DNA of 55,160 bases from UPXZ01 sp964498765 (GTDB lineage Bacteria > Bacteroidota > Bacteroidia > Bacteroidales > Paludibacteraceae): assembly GCA_964498765.1 (NCBI GenBank), contig CAZCIU010000011.1, forward strand, positions 1 to 55,160, read 5' to 3'. Positions within the stretch are counted from its first letter, which is position 1. The number at the start of each line of letters is the position of its first letter. The translations under genes were made by a program, and so were the position numbers. Shown here in pieces: positions 49,670 through 55,160 of this stretch. Below the pieces are notes generated by a model. That model searched no databases. It had not been told where the DNA came from and saw only the letters and a program-made list of their open reading frames with translations.

Positions 49670-52363
49670 TTAAAATGTTGATTTTTCTTCCGCTTCTTTC
49701 AGCAGTTTATCCGCTTCAATTTTTGCTTTTGTATTCAAGTTTTCCGCTTGAATTTGAGCTTGTTTCACCAATTCATCCGCACCTTTTCGAGCCAACGTTT
49801 TAGCAATCGGGTTCGAAGCTTTTGCCACCAAACTATCGCCTCGCACTTGCGCTTCGTGAATTAATCTATCGCCCTGTTTTTTAGCTTGTTCCAACAGTAA
49901 ATCAGCGCGTTTTTGAGCTTCAAGCAATGCTTTATCACGCTCAGCACGGCCTTTATCCAAAGCCACATTTTTCACGGAATCCACCTTTTTCAAGGCGACT
50001 TCCTTTTGCTCTTCCACCAAAGTATTCAAGGTATTTTTTAGATCAAGCTCTATTTTCGGTTTCTTGAAAGTTCCGCCAATTTTGAAACCAACGTTTTGGA
50101 ATTTTCCCAAATTCAAATTATCAGGCAACTTCACATTTCCGGCGTACGCAATGCTCTGATCTAGTCCGGTAGTTCCGCCGATATTCATCGCATAACCTTT
50201 AAACTTCAAGTTAAACGGCTTGGTTTGCAGTTTTCCGTCTTTAATATCAAACGCCAAAGCAATATCTTTCAGGCTGAAATTGCTCAGTTTATCAATTTTC
50301 AACGTCTTAGAAAGTTCCTGAATTGCGGTTACATCTTCTTTCAGCGTGACCATTTCGGCATTGAAATTTCCATTACTGATTATCGACGCTAAAATCGGCA
50401 TCATATTGCCCGAAAGAAGCGTATTTAGCGAAAGTTTCGTATTAAATCGTCCGGCTAATTTTTCAAAAATCGGCACGAATTTTTGCATCGAAGGAACTTG
50501 TCCAAAAATATCGGCAAAAGAAATTTGTTTCAAATCAATATCAAAATCCAGTGCAGGTTGCTGCGGATTTACAGAACTGTATTTTCCTGTCAACGCCATC
50601 AATCCACCGAAAGCATTTACATTCAATTTCTGGATATTCAGTTCACCATCAGCTACTTTCAGCAGAGCATCGGCGTTTTTGAAATTCATTTTATTATACA
50701 CCAGTTCTTTGAAATTTCCTCCCAAATTCAAGTTCAGATTTTTCGGAATTTTAATTACTTGCATCGAACTGGTATCATTTTCGGTTTTTTCTGCATCACC
50801 ACCCATAAAGTCAGTTACGTTCAGGTAGTTAGAACTCACTTTAAAATCGCCTTTCAGTGTCATATCACGCAGTGCGTAAGCCAAATAATTCTCAACTTTC
50901 CCGTTGGCACTCAGGTCGTTTCTTCCAATTTTCAGATTTAAGTCGGTCAAGTCTAAATAGCGGTCGTTGAAAAGCAAATTAGCATTACTGATATTCACAT
51001 CTTGCCCTAAATCAGCCATTTTCACAAGCATATCTTTCACGTTCATTTTACCGCCAAACTTGAAACTTTCGTACTGATTTTTCTCAATCCACGACATTTT
51101 TCCGGCAGCATTCACGTCCATATCCAGCACGCCATTAAGTTCGGTTCCTTTTTCGAGCGGATACACATCTTTTACAATGCCAAGATTGAGTTTCCCAAGT
51201 GCTTTTAGTTTAAAATCCGGGTCAGAAATAGGCGTAACGACATTTAATTGAGCCGTAAACGGATTTCCACCCAAATTGAAATTCAGCTTGGAAACATCCA
51301 CTTTTGTCCTGTCCAGCGAACCGCCCGGACTGCTTATATGACTGGTTATTTGTATGTTATCAACCGATTTTGGCAAGCTTGGATATTGGAATTTTCCATT
51401 TTCCACGCCCAAATCAAGTTCGAATGCCGGATAATCCTCTCCAAGCATTTTTCCTTTGGCAAATCCATTCAAACTTACTTTTCCATCCGCTTTCACGTCA
51501 GCAAAAGATTTGGTGTAAATGGCAGGAATTAATGAAAGCAGCGATTTGAAATCCACGCGTTCCGTATTCAGTTTCAGGTCCATATCCATTCCTTCGTCCA
51601 GCATTTGCACCCAGCCATTGAGCGACAAAGGAATTGCATTGATTTTCATGCTGTTATTTGCCAATTCATAACGACTTTCTTTCAGTTTCGCATTAATATC
51701 TGCCGCAAAATCAAGCACCATATCGTTTACAAATCGTACGCCGCCACTCCAGAAATTCAGCGTATCAACAGTCAATTTTGTATTCAAAAGCGTTTGGTCA
51801 GCTGTCAAATCGCCCTTCAAATCTAGATTGAGATTTTTTACATTAGCCGCAACATTTCCCGAATCACTTAAGTAAATAATGTCCGCTTTTGCAATTTTCA
51901 CATCTTGCAACTTGAAATTAAATTTTGATTCCGTTGTATCAACTTTTGTGGTATCTGTTGGAAAAATATTCCAGTTGGCACGTCCATCTTTCAGCACGTG
52001 CGCCAAAACTTTTGTGTCGTTGATATGCACTTTTTTTACTTCATAACCTGTGTCAGCAAACAGACTTTTCAAGTTTACCACAAGATTTATATCCTTGCTA
52101 ATCAGCAAAGTGTCACCTGCAAAATCGTCTTTTCCGGCAATATAAATATCTTTCAGACTAATTGAGGCATCCGGAAAATTTCGGATAAAACTAAGTTTCA
52201 GCGTATTAAAATCGACTTCTGCGGTCAGTTGTTTATTCAATTCCTGCTTGGCTATTTCCATTATTTTTCCTCGAAAAGCAAAAGGCAAAGTAATCAGCAA
52301 CACAATCAAAAGTGCTACTACTGATAAAATAATGGTCCAGATTTTTTTAGATTTCCGTTTCAT
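49670..52363 (-). CDS. AsmA-family large envelope protein
   Basis: An 897-residue protein anchored by one N-terminal helix (residues ~9-29, TIILSVVALLIVLLITLPFAF). The start fits AsmA: IAKQELNKQLTAEVDFNTLKLSFIRNFPDASISLKDIYI. The rest is beta-strand-rich, as in AsmA/TamB-like proteins that bridge inner and outer membranes and move lipid. The last ~115 residues switch to a charged helical tail of repeated A-E-R-D-K-A-like heptads (LLEAQKRADLLLEQAKKQGD), unusual for the family. It heads a run with the TPR/PD40, nfeD and floA genes. Confidence 0.85.
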   Translation of the reverse strand: MKRKSKKIWTIILSVVALLIVLLITLPFAFRGKIMEIAKQELNKQLTAEVDFNTLKLSFIRNFPDASISLKDIYIAGKDDFAGDTLLISKDINLVVNLKSLFADTGYEVKKVHINDTKVLAHVLKDGRANWNIFPTDTTKVDTTESKFNFKLQDVKIAKADIIYLSDSGNVAANVKNLNLDLKGDLTADQTLLNTKLTVDTLNFWSGGVRFVNDMVLDFAADINAKLKESRYELANNSMKINAIPLSLNGWVQMLDEGMDMDLKLNTERVDFKSLLSLIPAIYTKSFADVKADGKVSLNGFAKGKMLGEDYPAFELDLGVENGKFQYPSLPKSVDNIQITSHISSPGGSLDRTKVDVSKLNFNLGGNPFTAQLNVVTPISDPDFKLKALGKLNLGIVKDVYPLEKGTELNGVLDMDVNAAGKMSWIEKNQYESFKFGGKMNVKDMLVKMADLGQDVNISNANLLFNDRYLDLTDLNLKIGRNDLSANGKVENYLAYALRDMTLKGDFKVSSNYLNVTDFMGGDAEKTENDTSSMQVIKIPKNLNLNLGGNFKELVYNKMNFKNADALLKVADGELNIQKLNVNAFGGLMALTGKYSSVNPQQPALDFDIDLKQISFADIFGQVPSMQKFVPIFEKLAGRFNTKLSLNTLLSGNMMPILASIISNGNFNAEMVTLKEDVTAIQELSKTLKIDKLSNFSLKDIALAFDIKDGKLQTKPFNLKFKGYAMNIGGTTGLDQSIAYAGNVKLPDNLNLGKFQNVGFKIGGTFKKPKIELDLKNTLNTLVEEQKEVALKKVDSVKNVALDKGRAERDKALLEAQKRADLLLEQAKKQGDRLIHEAQVRGDSLVAKASNPIAKTLARKGADELVKQAQIQAENLNTKAKIEADKLLKEAEEKSTF

Positions 52364-52389
52364 ATACTGATTGGTAATTTTAGGTTTTA

Positions 52390-52397
52390 CAAAAATA
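52390..52397 (-). promoter_or_regulatory. -7 box for the asmA-like operon
   Basis: On the minus strand this reads TATTTTTG, 27 bases before the ATG at 52363. No -33 match. Confidence 0.45.
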
Positions 52398-52476
52398 GTA
52401 AAATTTAAGCATTTTAGGCTTATGTATATTTACAAAAATCGTGCATTAAAAATGAATTGTAATTTAATATTTTTTG

Positions 52477-52484
52477 TAATTTTG
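52477..52484 (+). promoter_or_regulatory. -7 box for the uracil permease gene
   Basis: TAATTTTG, 38 bases before the permease ATG. A TTG at 52457-52459 gives a 17-nt spacer, slightly short. Confidence 0.45.
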
Positions 52485-52521
52485 GAAAAATATTAACATC
52501 TAATTCCATACACAAAACTTT

Positions 52522-53811
52522 ATGAGCAGAAAAACCATCGGTATTCATGAAAAACTACCTCTGTTTCAAACACTTCCGCTGAGCTTCCAGCATTTGGCAG
52601 CCATGTTTGGAGCCACTATTTTAGTTCCAATTTTAGTTGGAGTAAATCCCGCCATCGTTTTGCTGATGAACGGAATCGGCACATTAATTTACAGCTGGGT
52701 TACCAAAGGCGGCATTCCGGCCTACCTTGGTTCCAGTTTTGCGTTTATCGCTCCAATTATCTTTATAAGCACCAGTTACGGTGGTTTCAATGCTGCTCAA
52801 TCCGGATTTATTTTCTTCGGATTGTTCTTTATTTTGGTGTCATTTGTTGTAAAAAAATGGGGAATTCGCTGGATTGATATTGTGCTTCCACCAGCTGTAA
52901 TGGGTGCCGTAGTTGCAATTATTGGGCTGGAATTGGCTCCTGTAGCAGTTCAGCAAGCCGGTTTATCTCCTTGGCCGACTCCGGTGGGAGGAATTGTAAA
53001 GCCATTTATTATGGATAAAAACACAGTTCTCGTTTCCATGTTTACTCTGGCTGTTGGAATTTTTGGCTCCATTCTTTTCAAAGGTTTTTTGCAAGTAATT
53101 CCAATTCTTATTGCCGTAATTGCAGGTTATATTTTAGCGCTCAGTATGGGAATGGTGGATACAGAAGCTATCAGCAATGCTGCTTGGTTCGCGCTTCCGC
53201 AGTTTCATGTACCGGAATTTAACCTGAATGCAGTTGTAATCATTCTTCCTGCTTGTTTGGTTGTTTTAGCAGAACATATTAGCCATTTAATCGTTACTAG
53301 TAAAGTGACCGACGAAGATTTGATGGCGGAACCGGGACTGCATCGCTCCTTGCTTGGCGACGGGATTTCAAATCTGATTTCAGGTTTTGTAGGTTCTCCG
53401 CCAAATACAACTTACGGTGAAAACATTGGCGTCATGGCTATTACGCGCGTTTATGCCGTTTGGGTAATCCGTGGAGCTGCTATTTTGGCTATTTTGTTTT
53501 CGCTAATCGGTAAAGTTTCGGCAGCTATCATGTCCATTCCAACTCCCGTGATGGGCGGAATTACGATATTACTTTACGGTGTAATAGCTGTACAAGGTTT
53601 GCGAATTTTGATTGAGCAAAAAGTTGATTTCAGCAAAAATAGTAATATGGTGCTTGGAGCAGTAACTTTTGTAGTTGGAATTAGCGGTGCAAGTATCAAA
53701 CTTGGAACCGTAGAACTCAAAGGAATGGCTTTTGCAGCTGTAGTTGGCGTAATTCTTTCGCTCATTTTTTGGGGATTGAAGAAGCTCAAATGGATGGACG
53801 AAAGCGTTTAG
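52522..53811 (+). CDS. UraA-type uracil/xanthine permease
   Basis: A 429-residue inner-membrane nucleobase:proton symporter of the NCS2 UraA group. LSFQHLAAMFGATILVPILVG at the N-terminus is highly characteristic. ACLVVLAEHISHL near residue 245 carries the base-binding Glu-His pair, and SPPNTTYGENIGVMAIT near 292 is the substrate loop. About 12-14 membrane segments fill the length. Uracil is the most likely base. The window thus holds both NCS2 branches: the AzgA type at 19309 and this one. Confidence 0.92.
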   Translation: MSRKTIGIHEKLPLFQTLPLSFQHLAAMFGATILVPILVGVNPAIVLLMNGIGTLIYSWVTKGGIPAYLGSSFAFIAPIIFISTSYGGFNAAQSGFIFFGLFFILVSFVVKKWGIRWIDIVLPPAVMGAVVAIIGLELAPVAVQQAGLSPWPTPVGGIVKPFIMDKNTVLVSMFTLAVGIFGSILFKGFLQVIPILIAVIAGYILALSMGMVDTEAISNAAWFALPQFHVPEFNLNAVVIILPACLVVLAEHISHLIVTSKVTDEDLMAEPGLHRSLLGDGISNLISGFVGSPPNTTYGENIGVMAITRVYAVWVIRGAAILAILFSLIGKVSAAIMSIPTPVMGGITILLYGVIAVQGLRILIEQKVDFSKNSNMVLGAVTFVVGISGASIKLGTVELKGMAFAAVVGVILSLIFWGLKKLKWMDESV

Positions 53812-53842
53812 CAGAATTTAGAAGTTAGAAGAAAAATTAATT

Positions 53843-54760
53843 TTGGAAAATCATCACGAACATACTCACTCACACAGCCATCTCCACCATCATCACGGAG
53901 ATGTGAAAAACATTAAGATTGCGTTTTTTCTCAATCTTGGCTTTTCTATAATCGAAATTATTGGCGGAATCTTAACCAATAGTGTTGCAATTCTTTCGGA
54001 TGCAGTGCATGACTTGGGCGACAGCCTTTCGCTCGGCATGGCGTGGTATTTTCAGAAATTTTCCAGAAAACAGCGGGATAAAACTTATACTTACGGTTAT
54101 AAACGGTTTTCCCTTGTGGGTGCGCTGGTCAATTCCATCGTGCTGAGTGTGGGAAGTGTGCTGATTTTGAGCGAGGCCATTCCACGAATTTTTAATCCGC
54201 AACCGGCTGATGCACAGGGAATGTTTTTATTGGCAATTTTGGGTATTGTTATTAACGGTTTTGCGGCATTAAGACTACGGAAAGGCAATACGCTGAATGA
54301 AAAGGTAGTTTCTTTGCATCTCCTGGAGGATGTGCTTGGATGGTCTGCAGTGCTAATTGGCGCACTGATAATGAAATATACACATTGGTTTATTATCGAC
54401 CCCATTCTTTCTATTCTGATTTCAGTTTTCATTCTTTCAAATATATTCAAAAACATGAAAGAATTGTTTCGGATTATCCTGCAAGGGACACCAACTGAAA
54501 TAAAAACAGAGGAAATTGAAAAATATATCCGAAATATTGAAGGAATTGACAGTATTCACGATTTGCACCTGTGGACTATTGATGGAAATTACAATATAAT
54601 GACAATCCATGTAGTGCTCAAGTCTGAACAAAGCATGGAAAACTTATCTATTCTCAAAAACAAAATCCGTTCAATTTTGCATGAGAAGGGCATTGAGCAC
54701 ATTACAATAGAATTTGAAACCGTAAATGAGGATTGTATAATGGAAAACTGTTGTGAGTAA
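53843..54760 (+). CDS. CDF-family zinc exporter (ZitB/CzcD-like), TTG start
   Basis: A 305-residue inner-membrane Zn(II)/H+ antiporter. The N-terminus has a His-rich stretch (HHEHTHSHSHLHHHH, residues 4-18) that binds metal. Membrane helices follow, with the transport-site motif SDAVHDLGDS near residue 53 and HLLEDVLGW near 157. The C-terminal cytoplasmic domain (ELFRIILQGTP, LHLWTIDGNYNIMTIHVVL) is complete, unlike in the HMA-fused transporter at 15209. No ATG exists between the upstream in-frame stop (53819) and the His-rich start, so TTG at 53843 is forced. The C-terminal EDCIMENCCE adds three cysteines. Confidence 0.9.
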   Translation: MENHHEHTHSHSHLHHHHGDVKNIKIAFFLNLGFSIIEIIGGILTNSVAILSDAVHDLGDSLSLGMAWYFQKFSRKQRDKTYTYGYKRFSLVGALVNSIVLSVGSVLILSEAIPRIFNPQPADAQGMFLLAILGIVINGFAALRLRKGNTLNEKVVSLHLLEDVLGWSAVLIGALIMKYTHWFIIDPILSILISVFILSNIFKNMKELFRIILQGTPTEIKTEEIEKYIRNIEGIDSIHDLHLWTIDGNYNIMTIHVVLKSEQSMENLSILKNKIRSILHEKGIEHITIEFETVNEDCIMENCCE

Positions 54761-54780
54761 TTCTTTTGGCAACTTTCAAA

Positions 54781-54819
54781 AAAAACTCTGCGACCAATTC
54801 AATTGTCGCAGAGTTTTTT
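54781..54819. terminator. Bidirectional terminator
   Basis: AAAAACTCTGCGAC pairs with GTCGCAGAGTTTTT around a 10-base centre, with A and T tracts. It separates the zinc exporter from the convergent gene. Confidence 0.92.
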
Positions 54820-54851
54820 GTTTTACTAATTTTGTAAATCCAATCTTAATT

Positions 54852-55160
54852 TCAAAACTCAAATCGATCCCGATGTGCCCAAAGCCCCAAAGCCGGATTG
54901 GAAATGTAGAAGATTTCTTCTCCGTTTGGCAATATATTAAAGCCCTCTTTGAGCGAGTTGAAATGATATTTTTCCATCACTTCATCAATATCTGCCCATT
55001 GGAAACCGACGCTTTCAATTTCTTGACGAGAGAGATTTTCTGCTCCTTTTCCAGGACAGTAAGTTATGGAAAATCTTCCTTCGGATGAGCCGTGGATAAG
55101 GTGAGCGGCTGCTCCGAGATTATCTTGAAGTTCTTTGTTTTCGTTAGTTGCTTTCAGCGT
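54852..55160 (-). CDS. C-terminal fragment of an unrecognised protein (5' end outside window)
   Basis: A minus-strand frame open to the right edge, with its stop at 54852-54854, gives 102 residues. It begins TLKATNENKELQDNLGAAAHLIHG and ends NPALGLWAHRDRFEF. The composition (FSITYCPGKGAENLSR, VGFQWADIDEVMEKYHF, GFNILPNGEEIFYISNP) reads as a normal folded cytoplasmic protein. I cannot name the family. The reading frame on the opposite strand is its shadow. Confidence 0.65.
   Translation of the reverse strand, partial: TLKATNENKELQDNLGAAAHLIHGSSEGRFSITYCPGKGAENLSRQEIESVGFQWADIDEVMEKYHFNSLKEGFNILPNGEEIFYISNPALGLWAHRDRFEF

Noticed and set aside
1..55160. CRISPR array, IS element, prophage or rRNA operon
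   Set aside because: No spaced direct repeats, transposase or integrase, phage structural genes or rRNA sequence were seen anywhere in the window.

Overview
This is a stretch of low-GC bacterial chromosome from a member of the phylum Bacteroidota, most likely order Bacteroidales. The evidence is a fused MurF-Alr protein, a short RpoD-type sigma factor without region 1.1, FloA/NfeD, a DPP7-type S46 peptidase, a long inserted LepB, DUF6132 and DUF4890 proteins, and repeated promoter boxes of the Bacteroidota type (TTTG, 19-21 nt, TAnnTTTG). A Paludibacter-like or similar environmental anaerobe is possible, but the sequence alone does not fix the genus. I found no rRNA, CRISPR array, IS transposase or prophage. 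There is one tRNA (Pro, CGG) and one short palindromic MITE-like element.

Layout, left half. Positions 1-6404 hold the 3' end of a PPi-dependent phosphofructokinase gene, a shortened AraC regulator, and a polysaccharide export trio (two Wza-like lipoproteins and a Wzc-like tyrosine autokinase) with no glycosyltransferases beside it. Positions 6421-10526 (minus) carry a membrane protein, DivIC/FtsB, a universal stress protein whose 5' end runs into the MITE-like element, and murF-alr. Positions 10683-20622 hold a ParB/Srx-like protein, tpx, a cytoplasmic GH13 enzyme, eno, an HMA-CDF fusion transporter, degQ with a sigma-54-type promoter, rpoD and a purine permease. Positions 20712-23844 (minus) contain a DUF4890 protein and then a compact seven-gene set: a Cys-rich ArsR regulator, two tiny membrane proteins, an HMA domain, two exported thioredoxins and DUF302. 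This set is the best candidate here for a poorly described system.

Layout, right half. Positions 24034-28411 form an aroB, CoA-binding protein, dapB, lepB, wbqC run. Then follow ilvE, an S46 dipeptidyl peptidase with gcvT, a lipoprotein gluzincin peptidase, two small exported proteins and the tRNA. Positions 36774-43442 are a five-gene run (HAD phosphatase, porin O/P, hisD, hisC, S9 peptidase) in which hisG and hisB are absent. After an M28 peptidase, an MgtC-like protein and a TPR protein comes a minus-strand run of AsmA-like protein, TPR/PD40 protein, NfeD and FloA. The window ends with a uracil permease, a CDF zinc exporter that must start at TTG, and the 3' end of an unrecognised gene.

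The genes are mostly housekeeping: glycolysis, cell wall, division, secretion, amino-acid synthesis, nucleobase and metal transport. Several exported peptidases (DPP7, S9, M28, gluzincin, DegQ) suggest a peptide-using lifestyle. All function assignments come from reading motifs and family resemblance by eye; no database search was run.
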